64,000 nucleotides of DNA from Thuidium tamariscinum. Taxonomy: Eukaryota; Streptophyta; Bryopsida; Hypnales; Thuidiaceae. The notes beneath the pieces are model-generated. The model was not told the origin of the DNA, searched no databases, and saw only the letters and a program-made list of their open reading frames with translations. Where the stretch lies: the NCBI GenBank assembly GCA_947034885.2, contig OX344749.2, forward strand, positions 30,333,501 to 30,397,500. The letters are read 5' to 3'. This document shows, in pieces, positions 32,946 to 44,196 of this stretch. A program made the position numbers and the translations under genes. The number at the start of each line of letters is the position of its first letter. The first letter of the stretch is position 1.

Positions 32946-34140
32946 TGGTGCTAGCTAATTCAAACCTTCGATCAACTCAAGGCTTAGTCTGTCTGCACAG
33001 CAAAGACAGGATCCGACTTGGAAAGCCGGGTGAGTGCTCATGCATGGTGGACTGATCGAGTTCACAAGAGAAATCCAGAAAGTGCACGTCGAGTGTGAGG
33101 ACGTAATTATCGAATTCAGCAGTCTCCAACTGATAGTTATACAGTACCTTCGATCGGTTGTCGTTCTAGTCAATTCAACGATTAACAAATGCTCTATGTA
33201 AGTCACCTGTGCGTTACGTACTGCATGTAGTCCGTAATGCATGCTAGCTCCAGTCGAAATGTCCAACTCTGTACTACTTCGTTGATCCATGAGAGAAAAG
33301 GTTATAGATTGGTGTAATCGATCCTGCTATGACTACGTACTGAGTTAATGACACTGGGACAAAGTTACGCGCTTTTAAGATCATGAGCCAGACTCAGTTA
33401 AATAGCATTCTTGATCGAGAACAGTACTCCAGGCTAGAGTAGAACCATGCACCAGCAGACACCGAAACCCTAATATATAGTCCATAGACGCAACTCCGTG
33501 GCGCCGCTACGCAGTCAAAACCACAATTGAAGCACACAAATCCTGACTCTTACTAGCTATTCCAAGCCCTGAAATTCCATACTCACAAACGACTCGTGAA
33601 ATCGATCTGCAGGGGTGGGGGGTGAAGTGAATGTATGCTAACGAAGCTTGAAATCGTACCTGACAAGATGCGCGCTGCAAATAAATTAAACGAGGAAACG
33701 AATGCGGGCACAATTGAAGAACAAGATCTGAGGAGAACTCAAAGGAAGGCAACGTAAAAGACAAACAGAGAGACACAGAGAGAGAGCGGACGTACCGTAT
33801 TGTGTTAGACTAGCTGGATCTCGATCGGAACTGGATTATATATATTGATTTCAAGTTAAGCTGCAATGAACCCCACTACCGAGCTAGCTCGGTGGAAAAG
33901 CAAGCTAGGTCATGTGCGGCTAGTTATATTGACCAGCCTTGCTTCCGATGGAAGCTCAAAACGCAAAATGCAATTGTCGTCCGCCCACTGCTAGTAAATG
34001 ACGTTAAATCATAACTATAGAACGGAGTTCCTAGCTAGGAGATTTAATTATTTATTTAATTAATTAATGCAAGCTAGCTAGCTTGATCGATTGGACTGTG
34101 GAGAATTTAGCCCGACTTTAATTAAGTCGATTGAGCTCAG
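32946..34140 (-). promoter_or_regulatory. Upstream region of the S-protein homologue
   Basis: It is rich in palindromic words (GATCGATC, CTAGCTAGC, TTAATTAATTAA at about 34055-34066). An AG-rich run (CAGAGAGACACAGAGAGAGAG) lies at about 33765-33786. TATATATA at about 33837-33844 could be a distal TATA element for the minus-strand gene, but it is about 890 bp upstream, so this is weak. Confidence 0.3.
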
Positions 34141-34584
34141 ATCAATCGGGCAATGAATCATGGAGTTTTCTCAAGGTGTGGCGTTCAGTATGGAAGACGA
34201 TGGAGGCAGTTGTAGCTCCCGAGAAATCCTGGAATGTCACAGACTGACCCATGATTTCCATGCTGAAACTGTGGAGCTTGAGTAATTTGTGTATGGAATA
34301 TATGGAGTGTGAAATTCCATAAGTTACTGTGGCAGTCAGTTGTGGAAGAGGGTCTATGGACTTTGGGGATTTCTGTAGCGTGTGATGGGATTGATATGTT
34401 GCCTTCTGTGACATTTATGAGCTTGAAGTGAAACACACTAATCTAAGGTACACTAAATAATAATGATATTTCATGGAACTTACTCAAGGGACTAGGAGCA
34501 AAGGTGTCGCTTTCATTACAGAAAATCTGCACCCTGTGAAGGGCCGTTTCAGTTTCAGTGAATGTACAATTACAAGAAAAATAA

Positions 34585-34587
<3 letters not shown>

Positions 34588-34655
<68 letters not shown>
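34588..34655. repeat. (TA)n microsatellite, ~68 bp
   Basis: An uninterrupted dinucleotide run of about 34 units. The Tyr-Ile open frames across it are artefacts. Confidence 0.95.
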
Positions 34656-34659
<4 letters not shown>

Positions 34660-34705
34660 CGGAAATCTGATGACATTACATTTAGTAGCACACTGCCTCC
34701 TAGCG

Positions 34706-34785
34706 GATGAAATGGCGTGGAATATCCCACACCATTCCATCCAGTAGATGAAATGGTGTGGGATATTCCACACCATTCCATCCAG
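34706..34785. repeat. Hairpin plus direct repeat of ACCATTCCATCCAG
   Basis: GTGGAATATCCCACACCATT and its near-exact reverse complement AATGGTGTGGGATATTCCAC lie about 18 bases apart. ACCATTCCATCCAG occurs at the centre and again just after the right arm. It looks like a small foldback element or a recent duplication. Confidence 0.6.
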
Positions 34786-34802
34786 CACCAATGGTATTCC
34801 AC

Positions 34803-36021
34803 TCCAATCAGTAACTAAAGTTGCAACTCCAAGAAATGTCAGATGAAATTAGGTGATGGGGACTTCACCAAGGGGAAGGCAGTTTTTCCATGGGCTACTG
34901 AGTGTTATGAGGGCACATGAGTTGACTGCTCACTTTACAAATTCTCTTACTATCAATTTAAGTTTTTTTTACACTATAGCAATATAATAGTATACTATAT
35001 AGAAAATGGAGGATGGTGATGGTCCCTCTAAATTTAAACCACTGTGACTGAGCCATGACATTAGAGTGTGGCTCTAAGAAGCCAAAAAAACAACCCTCTG
35101 TTAGTTTGGGTTGATTTTTGTTGTAATTGCACATTCTCATGCATCCATTAGGCCCACACTTGGGCTGAATTTTTCTCTAATGTCACCAAGGATAAGTATC
35201 CAGGGGAATTTTGGATTAACTTATAAGCACCTAAAAAAATAATAATAATAAATCTAGTCTACTATCTTTGTGGGTAAATGACCAAAAAAATTAAGGATAG
35301 TAATAGAAAACTCATTAGAAAATAATACAAACTAAATATTTTTGCAATTGTTTATTAATGACGTAATATTTAACAAATTTTTAGATTGAAAATAGAGAGT
35401 ATCTTATTCATAACACTAGAATTGTCTTGAGTAAATACCCTTAAAGTGCAAAATGTCTTACCTTTCATCTTCAAATTATTCCTCATTATTTTTCATTTCA
35501 ATGATTGATTTCAAAAATTAGAGTGCTCATGAAGTTTTGAATCATAGAGGTCTTCATTATTTTAGGTGTTAGTGAAGGAAAGGTATCACAATTGGATGTG
35601 GTTACCTTGTATCACAAAACTCTAAGCTCTCAATGATTCTATGTTTGGTGCATCCTCACATAATTTGTTTCTATGCCATCTCACCAATTATAAAATCAAA
35701 TTTTGGTGCCTTTAACCTTTAAGGACAAATGTGCATGAGGGGTATGAATTTTTTTTAATCAAGTCTCAATTCCATAAACTTCTTCATTTTAAATGTTTTG
35801 AATCTTAAATGACTAAGAAGATTTAGTTCCAATAATTTACTTATTATTCTTATTTTATCAAAAATGTAAAATTGTGATTTCTATTACACTTTGAAGGTAA
35901 CAATTTGAAAGCTTAAAATACCCTACTTTTGAATATCATCTCCAATTTTACAAAAGTTTTCAAACTATTTTAATTATTTTTATAGTTACTATAATCAATA
36001 CAAAGAAATTATCTAAAAAAA

Positions 36022-36088
<67 letters not shown>

Positions 36089-38138
36089 CAATTAATATTG
36101 AATTAGTAGATAGTGCAATTCATAATCAATATTGAATCCATCATTAATTACCTACATTTATTAGTACAAAACTATTTCAAAAGTGAATGAAATTGTGCTA
36201 CTTCTACAATAAACGTGTTAGAAATTCCAAATATATTGTCTACAATAAAAGTCTCCAAAAACAATTTGCCATGACAATGTATTTGTCTTATTACAAATGA
36301 ATTCCAAACAAAACTCCTAACATAATCTTGCTTACAACATGATCATGTTGAACAAATTGACATACTTGCTCAAGCTACATACATTGTAAGCATGCAAACA
36401 ATATGGGATTATTTGGAATAAATAAGCACTTATATGAAAACAAAGAAATTGAGGTTCACTCTTTATCTAAACTTTGCCTTTAACTTTTGAATAGATGATC
36501 AGTTCAAATTACAAATGAATTTTCAAAGCTAAAGTCTAAATTGTTTTTAGCCTCATCATTTGATATGACTTAAATGTCTACATTTTTTTTAGTCACAAGT
36601 TTTCTAAAAAAATTGAATAGCTATGCCTAAATGAGGTTTGAAATTAGGTGAATCTCACAATTCTTGCATTTTGGCACATCCTACATGTATAGATTGTTAT
36701 AAAACCTTCTAGCCCCCAATTCTATTAAAACAAGTCTTTTTCCTATAAACCTAGTCTTATGTTTCTTGAGATTTTTTAATAATAATAGAATTGTCTACTA
36801 CATATCAATAATTTTTATTGATGCTAATACAAATGATATTCAAACAACTCATTATTATTGCCTCTAACATCAACAATTGTTCATAAATGTTAAAATGTTA
36901 AATCAACACATGGCAATGAACTTGACACATGGTGTTGAATCAAATAAGGTTGATGTCTTACAACCAACAAAGTTGTTGTATAATATACAAGTATTGAAGT
37001 TTATATTTGATTTTATCTATAAATAGATATAATTTTAACACCATTAAATGCCATGCTTCAATAATATTAGATGTTTCTTTTATTCATCTCTAATAGACAA
37101 AATAATATGCCATAGACAATTGGTGAAAGTTCAACTTGAAGGTCATGCTTGAATGTGGAAAAATCCAATATTGGCAAATTGGCTCAACTACAAAGTAAAA
37201 AAATAGAGACTTGTATGGACAAGCTACAAGAAGAAGATTAGCAAATAAGAGTTATATTGTTGGGCAAAAGGAAAATAAGAATGGTCTTTCTATTACTTAA
37301 ACTATTACTTTTCTTTGCATGGAAGAGAAAGAGGCTTTACCTTCATATACTATTCATTAATGTTATGCAATAGACTATTGAAATAAGAACAAAATTTTGA
37401 AGATTAGTAAGGTAAAAACAACAATTTGTAATTTGTTTCTAAAACCAATGTTTACAAATTATCATCAAAAATATAGTATACAACTTCTATCCATAAGAGC
37501 CTAGCTCCATTTAGTTTGCATATACTTGTTTTCACATTTTAGAAATTTACAAATACTCATATATAGTATGCATTTAAAGAAAAATTTGAATTTTTAAAAA
37601 CTCCCAATGCATAGACAATAGGAAAAATTATTGTTTTGTGCACTCTTTGACTTTCTCTTTTCAAACTCAGTTGTGACAAAATTAGCATGCTAGTGGCATA
37701 CATAAATGCATTACCAACTTGAACAACCTCTCTAATGATTTTTAATTGTCATCGTTCAAATTAATGACTACATTATTCTTTGAACTATTTGAAGGTTGTT
37801 TTTTCTATCATGATTCTTTCTAATTTTATCATAAGAACCACACACAACTACTTACACAAACAATTTTAAATGCAATTATTATGTTGTTGGATCTTAAGAG
37901 GTGTCTTTGGCCTTGACTTAATAGATTTGGTTGTGGCACTCTATTGAGGTGATGATGAGTTCAAACCTTGACCCTAGTGGAAATGATTACTACCATCATC
38001 CATCCTACTATAATAAGGGGCAAATGATCTTTGTCATTGTATAACACAACCTCAAAAAAATTTAGAAGAAAAAATATGTCAATTTTTAGTAGGGTGGTCT
38101 ATCTCCTGACAAAGACACGTGGATGGAATTTACCATTC
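34803..38138. other. A/T-rich intergenic DNA with one microsatellite, no gene seen
   Basis: Over 3 kb without an open frame of note. An uninterrupted (AT)n run of about 60 bp lies at about 36025-36084. No RNA gene, terminal repeats or domain-bearing fragment was found. Confidence 0.55.
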
Positions 38139-38141
38139 TAA

Positions 38142-38284
38142 GGGGGGGTTCACACTACGTATGGTTGTCCAAATTAAAAGGTCATGGTTTTCTCAAATCT
38201 AATTGGTGGAAATCATAGTTTCTAAAATTTAATTGGTAGAATCAATGAACTCTTGATTTACACGGCGGTAGTGTGAAACACCCC
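38142..38284. mobile_element. Tourist/Harbinger-type MITE, 143 bp
   Basis: The left end is GGGGGGGTTCACACTACGTA. The right end, reverse-complemented, is GGGGTGTTTCACACTACCGC. TAA flanks both sides (38139-38141 and 38285-38287), the 3-bp duplication typical of PIF/Harbinger elements. The interior carries repeated TCTAATTGGTGGA / TTTAATTGGTAGA segments. Confidence 0.8.
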
Positions 38285-38287
38285 TAA

Positions 38288-38893
38288 TTCATTGATAGTG
38301 ACCTATTTTTTAAGAGAATTTTTTTGGTGTTCAAGAACAATTATAAGTAACTTAACTACTATTTTTCACTTCAAATATTCTTAAGAAATTAAAAAAAAAA
38401 CAATTTCAAAATTAAAAAAATTTCCATTGAGTTTTCCTTCAAAATGCTAATAAAGGCAAATACATAAATTATCTAAAGGTGAATAATCGAAGAAGGAGAA
38501 ATTCTTAAAGAGACAAGAATAGGTTTGGTTAAGTAAGCTTACCTTACTTGGGGATGTTGAGGGTTTGAGATGCCACGTAGGTCTAAGAGCAATGACCAGT
38601 ATGGTCACGACACGTGGCCGCTGCAGGTTCTCGACGCTCCGGCTCCGTTTCTCCGTGTTCTTGAGTCGCCACTGTGAACGCCCGTGTTCCATACAACCGC
38701 AATTCATTTGCTTGATCGCCACTCTAGCCAATCCATCGGACCATTCTCCAGCTCCATCGAGCTTCGTCAAAATCATTCCCCGTTTCTTTAATTCTGTTGT
38801 GTGGATTTTGGTTTTCCAGCACGGGGAAAACTCTTTACATTTTGAAGGTTTTAGTAGATTCTGATCTACGGGATTCTGCATCCTTCAGCAGCC
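38288..38893 (+). promoter_or_regulatory. GrpE promoter and leader region
   Basis: The 340 bp before the GrpE ATG are markedly less A/T-rich than the DNA further upstream and contain CACGTGGC at about 38610, a G-box-like core. The long frame on the opposite strand here has no domain and is treated as chance. Confidence 0.4.
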
Positions 38894-41800
38894 ATGAGTA
38901 ACATGAAGCACGCCCGGTTGCTGTTGAAAGCGTTCCAGAAGGCCCCGCAGATACGCTGTTTTCGTGCGCCACCGTCGTCGGTCGCGAAGTCTGTGAATCT
39001 CAGGAAATCGAGCGACATGGAATTTCTTTCCCCGCTCTCGAAGGTTTGTTTTCCCTTGTTTTGGACTCTTCTTGCGCGATTTTAATATTTTAAGAAATTG
39101 AAAACCCTAAACCCTGGTAGTGAAATTTTAAGTTTTGTTGATTCCTATAATGGCCTTCACTCAGGATTACGAGAAATTTGGCAATATGATTTTTTTCTAT
39201 ACCCTTCAAGGTTTGTTGTTGCCTTGCGATCCAGTGGACTCTCTGTGCACGATTTTTCAAAATAAAAACCCTAAACCCTTGTTATGAGCATCAAGGCTTT
39301 TGTTGAACCCTATTATGGCTTCTCACGGGGATTAAGTGAGTGTACTGGTATATGAGTAATACGGAATTCTTTCTCCGCTCGTGAATGTTTCTATCTATTT
39401 GCTTTCCTTCCGATCCAATATGTGGTGCCCTGGACTCTGTATGCGCATTTTCTTTAAAACCCTAAACCCTAGAAGTATTGAACTTCGAGACTATTCCTGA
39501 AACCTTAAATGACTTGCACGGGAGTAATAAAGTTTGAAGATTTACCAAGTTTGTTTTTTGATTTGTCTTGAATGTAGGATTGATATCAAGTGTCCGATTT
39601 CTATGGTCAAGGGTGCAATGGGTTTGTGGATGCAATATCTGATCATTCTCTTCTACTGTTTTCGCAGAGGTGGACAACTGCTACTCTTCATCATGGAGTC
39701 CCTCAAGTATCCTCTGCCTCACATTTTCACACATTTACAGAATTGTCTTCCGCCGTGTCTCCGGACGTTTCAGGTAACTCATAGGATAATATCGTATAGT
39801 TACCTGAGTGATGATTTTTCTGCTATTTTCTAACTGTGTACGGATAATGTTTGCGTTATTTTGAAGCATTTCAACATTCGTCAGAGTGTCATATTTGGGA
39901 GATCACTATAGATTTGTGGAGAGATCGCTTTGGTTACATGAGCCAGAGCTGTTGAAATCAGATTTGTTTCTCTCTGTAAATTTCGTATGCAAAAATTTCA
40001 AGGTGAGAGGTTGTGGATCACTTTTAGTGATAGTTGGCAAGCCCATTCCCATTCAAATATGAGTGGCCATTGACATTTGCCGAAGTCATACTCACTCCTC
40101 TTGCTAATAAGCCCAAGCAAGTGTACGAATCGATGAGGTAAATTGTTGGTATTAGAGGTAATTTTGGAAAATGTGATCTGGTCGTTAACTGGTTTACTAT
40201 ACTCTACCTTCGTGCTGTTGGTTTTATGCATTTGCAAGAAAATTGCAGATGGAATGGAGTGGGCATAGTAATAATAACGAATGCTGACGCGCTCATGATA
40301 TTGTTTGTGCTTTAGTTAAGAGGGGCAGTTCAGAGACCTCTGCAACAGAAACCAGCTCGACAGCAACTGCTGAGGAGACCTCTGAGCCAGTTCAAACAGT
40401 CGAGACACCCAGCGATGAGAAGGGTAGCGATTTAGTTGAGTTGCTAGCGGAACGAGACGCTCAATTGCAAGAAAGAGACAAAGTTATTGAGGAATTGCAG
40501 GACAAGGTGCTTAGAAGTTATGCTGAAGTTGAAAATGTCATAGCCAGGGCTCGGCGGGAAGCAGAGACTACGCGCAAGTTTGCCCTTCAGGTGTGCTAAG
40601 TGTTTTGTTATCATCAGTGAAAAGTCCAATGTTGTCCTGTCATACAGTAGCGCTTGTCTTGTTGCTTTTCTTGGTTTTGATTGTACTGGGAGCAATTTAG
40701 TCGCCATTTTTCTTACCTCTTTCTTTGCTGACGAAAACAAGCGGGTTATTGCAAGTATTTGCTCCAAATATGGATTCATCTCTCTTTCTCGCATTATCTT
40801 CAGTATAATCCATTGTAGAACCCTTTCTATTTGAATAATTCAAAATCCTTTTTGGCAATCTTAGATTGCTGCTGTTTCTGTAACCACATGTCTCATTTCT
40901 ATCAGTCACAAGAAACTCATTCTTTCAAGTTCTGGCCCCCAACATACTGCTATTACTTATAACACATTCCTTTCTTTACTATACTCCTATATTTTTAAAA
41001 GTTTTCTTACTCTCTTCCTTCAGGTTGAGACAACAAGCCGTCATTCTGAGAACGGTGTTTGTCGTTGTCCATTGTGGTCAATTGACATGTGGACACCTAG
41101 TACGTATGTGGATTTTTGAAACATCTGCTTCCTGAGTTTAATAGGAACCATTTTTTGGATGCAGGGATTTGCGAAGGGATTACTGGATGTTGCTGATAAT
41201 CTTGGGCGAGCTACTGGTGCAGTTCCTCAACGCTTCCGACAATTAGACTCTGCTCCAGAAGATCCTACTGGCGCAGCAAAGCTCCTGACTTCGTTATTGC
41301 AAGGTGTGGAGATGACCGAAAAACAGCTACAACAGGTCCGTCGCCTGAGATCTCAACTCTGTTATCTTATTCATGCTAGTCCGACAGGGGTTGTTTTCTT
41401 TGGTTTCTCTTTCTTTTGTAAATTTTTCATCGTATTACTATTTGTGATCTGATTTTGTTGTCAAATCCCTACACCTTGATTAGACCTGAACGCATTTATG
41501 TCATTCTTCCAATGCTATTGTAAATTTCGCTCATGCGTTCAGTCTGAAATAGTGGCAGTTTACGAATCTGTTCCTGCTGTTGATGAATAGGTTTGTTAAT
41601 ACAGTACATCGCTTTGTGTTTTAATGTAACCAGGTGTTCAGACTGAATGGTTTAGAGAAATTCGAATCTGAGGGACAGGAGTTTGACCCTAACTGTCATT
41701 CTGCAATGTTTGAACTGGACGATGAAACCAAATCTCCGGGAACAGTTGCTGTAGTCACGAAGGTATGGTTATGAGCTTAATTCTATGAAGGAGCTTTTTC

Positions 41801-42162
41801 TCAGTGCTTAAATGAAACGAACACTAGACTTTCTGGTTGATTAGTATCTTTTCAGTTTATAAAGCGAATGGGTTTGAGCGGTGCACTAATCTTGCTAATT
41901 GCATAAAATACTTGCGAGTCAAATCGAGAGAGCAGCTCGGATTTTTTAGTTCGCATGCGGACAATTCAATCAGTGTATCTATATTTGTCTGACATTGAGG
42001 CACAATAGCCTCAATGCTTAATTTTTCAAGTCATTTCAGTGCTTGTCCAGGGCTTCTCCTTTATACTGAGGGTTCTATATCGTATGATGGCAGGTGGGTT
42101 ACAAGCTTCATGACCGCGTTATTCGGCCTGCTGAAGTGGGCGTTGTCAAATCAAAGGCGTGA
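38894..42162 (+). CDS. MGE1: Mitochondrial GrpE (nucleotide exchange factor of mtHsp70), 6 exons
   Basis: GrpE releases ADP from Hsp70 and so drives the mitochondrial import motor and matrix folding. Exons are 38894-39043, 39668-39773, 40316-40590, 41165-41335, 41634-41762 and 42094-42162 (900 bp, 299 aa), all GT-AG and in phase. The N-terminus is basic with few acids (KHARLLLKAFQK, RCFRAPPSSVAKS), as in a presequence, followed by a Ser/Thr/Glu-rich linker at about 88-122. A long helix or coiled coil spans about 124-180 (LLAERDAQLQERDKVIEELQ), followed by FAKGLLDVADNLGRA. The beta domain ends with the family signature VGYKLHDRVIRPAEVGVV near residues 277-294. The sequence resembles plant mitochondrial rather than chloroplast GrpE. 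Intron 1 contains a tandem triplication that includes the splice-donor region. Confidence 0.93.
39018..39540 (+). repeat. Tandem triplication of the exon-1/intron-1 junction of GrpE
   Basis: Three diverged units of about 167-176 bp each contain a GAATTTCTTTCCCCGCTC-like segment, a GTTTGTT/GTTTCTA donor-like site (39044, 39211 and 39387), a GACTCT..TGCGC stretch and AAACCCTAAACCCT. Only the first donor is used in my gene model. The unit boundaries are approximate. Confidence 0.7.
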
Positions 42163-42796
42163 ATTGTCTCCCTGAGGTCTTGCAGAACAATCACTACTGA
42201 CGCAGTTAGCTTTCGTAACATGTGACTCATAGACGAGGATATCCGTGGATCCAGAGCAGTCTATGGGGAGAATTTTTGAAGAGTTTTATCCTAGTTTACT
42301 CCGAGGTTTTGTTAATTTATTCGAAATTCAATAACCAATAATAAAAAAAAGATTGACATTGCAATGTATGAGCGTCCTTGCGAGTATGGGTTATGGAATT
42401 AGGTTTCAATTAGGAGAGACGAGCCCACTTTGCCCTCGTTTGTGAGGAAATTGATTCAGGAATGTATACAGAAACTAAAGCAAGAAATTGGCTTTGTTTC
42501 ATTTCTACGAAGTAAAGTCAGATGAATTTGATATAATTTGCATGGAAGTAGTTTTTAGCATGTCAGGATTTTAACCTTCTGCGTTTTGTTTTTTTGTAGC
42601 TTCGTTTAGTTTGCTGGACCACTTCTGTAATTCTTTGTGCAGTTCAAATGGAAGACAATCAAGACGAGATTGTTTGTAACGGCTGCTCGATTCTTTTTAC
42701 TTCTTTATTAATCTGGTAGTTATCTGAACCGGGACACAATCTGAGGTCACTGCCCTCGAGATTACTCATGTACATGAAATTCTGCTCAGCTCCTGC
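42163..42796. other. 3' flank of GrpE
   Basis: It probably contains the 3' untranslated region, with AATAATAAAAAAAAG at about 42336 as a poly-A-signal-like stretch. No gene is supported. Confidence 0.45.
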
Positions 42797-43327
42797 TCAG
42801 ATCATGATCATGTTCACCGTATCATGATCTTCAGATTTCTCATTATAGACATTCTTAAGTAATTGCATTGTACTAAAGAGAACTGTGCGCTGGTAAGCAA
42901 TATCAACACTTGGAATAGTAGGATGCTTAACGATTGAGCCAACAACCCTATCGGCTTCTTGTCTACATAGGTAAATCTCACATCCCCTAGTTGGCGGCAA
43001 CATTACGATTATATCTCTTCTGAGTGTTGTACTCAATAGTCTTGAGGTCACTCAGTCTCTCATACGAAAACTAGTGATTTGGCGGTATCTAACCCCACAA
43101 AGCGTCGGCACTTTGAAGCTCTTGAATTTCTCCGTCAGCTGCTGCTTGAGTGTACGCAGGTCCTCTCCAGATGCTCCTCTGCTGTCAGCTGCAGGTGCAA
43201 TGGTACCAAGTTGGTGAACGTCCTTGCCAAACCTCTTGGACAGCCTCTCTTGAATGGCATCAATGTCCACATGATCCTTTTCAAGATCAACAGGCTTCAC
43301 CCTTTTCACAACAATGAAGAAGATCAT
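42797..43327 (-). pseudogene. Unrecognised open frame broken by one in-frame TGA
   Basis: A 91-codon frame (43327-43052) starts MIFFIVVKRVKPVDLEKDHV and contains a coding-looking segment, DIDAIQERLSKRFGKDVHQ, then RTLKQQLTEKFKSFKVP. It ends at a TGA, and the same frame continues immediately for 84 more codons to 42797 (CEIYLCRQEADRVVGSIV, then LLKNVYNEKSEDHDTVNM). Taken together this is 176 codons with a single stop. I do not recognise the family. It could be a pseudogene, or two exons of a gene whose intron I have not placed. A TGTGGG/GTTAGA near 43095 could be a donor. It faces away from the two-exon gene starting at 43586. Confidence 0.3.
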
Positions 43328-43585
43328 ACTGGCGGGAGATCGAACTTGTTTCGGAGTAATTACCGGCCTACAAGCAGAATTGAGATGAAGGGATTGCAGG
43401 CCCCTTGTTATCCAGGCCTACAAGCAGAAATGACTAGAATGTCGTCCAAGAGAAGGTGCATTAGAAGAGACTGCCGGATTGCCAGTCCATCTCGACTCGT
43501 TTCTCACTTTATAAGCTACTCTTCCAGCTTCCAGCTTCTGCAAGGGCTAGTGGTCCCTACTAATACTTGAATTCTAGTGTTCAGA

Positions 43586-44196
43586 ATGGACGAACCAGGA
43601 GACGAAGTTGTGATGTGCAATATGCTGATTGAACTGCTCTCGGACATGTTCAGGTTTGGTGACGCTCATGTTGCTACCTTCGGCCTGACCACTGGACTCT
43701 TTCTGCTGTGCGCTTGTGTCGTGGTGCGGTCTGGCCTGTGGATGGTCGACCCGTCCAAACTGTCATGGTTGCAAGGTATGTACAATTGAGACGCGTTTAC
43801 GACTCTTTCTCTGCTTTGCAGTCCGGAGAGTTTCCAAAACGAGAGTCGTGACTGAGAAAGGTGGTCGGCTTGGGTGATTAGTGTGACCCTTCTGTTGTTA
43901 TTCGCTGAGAACATTGAGATTTGTGAAGGCCAAAATCAGATGATTAGTGTCTAGCGGACTGAATCCTCAAATATCTGCTGTGAGCTGTCTCGTGTGCAGG
44001 ACAGGACGTCTCTTTGGTTGCTGTCCACAACCAACCCTTTCCCCTTGTGGTAGTACGTGGAGCCCAGTTCGTATGGTACGGAGGTACGGAGGTACAATTC
44101 CATTCCAATAAAGCTGGGGCAGGAATGAATGTCATAACACAGGACACTTTAAAAGCTGTCCACAAGAGAACAATGATAGGAGTTGCAGCTCATTAA
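43586..44196 (+). CDS. Small putative membrane protein of unknown function, 2 exons
   Basis: A gene model of my own: exon 1 is 43586-43775 and exon 2 is 44000-44196, giving 387 bp and 128 aa. The donor CAAG/GTATGT and acceptor CGTGTGCAG/GA are good, and the phase-1 junction keeps one long frame across a 224-bp intron. The protein starts MDEPGDEVV and has one predicted membrane segment at about 30-48 (ATFGLTTGLFLLCACVVV). A hydrophobic beta-rich part follows (VSLVAVHNQPFPLVVVRG), then a basic tail ending HKRTMIGVAAH. I recognise no family. The model rests on open frame, splice sites and composition only. It lies 259 bp from the divergent broken frame to its left. Confidence 0.5.

Noticed and set aside
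34443-34802. Tyr-Ile repeat frames on both strands
   Set aside because: They are artefacts of the (TA)n microsatellite.
38447-38881. 144-codon minus frame before GrpE
   Set aside because: It covers the GrpE promoter and leader, has no domain, and its far end runs into A/T-rich intergenic DNA.
43079-43570. 163-codon plus frame
   Set aside because: It is largely antisense to the more coding-like minus frame at 43052-43327 and lacks any recognisable feature.
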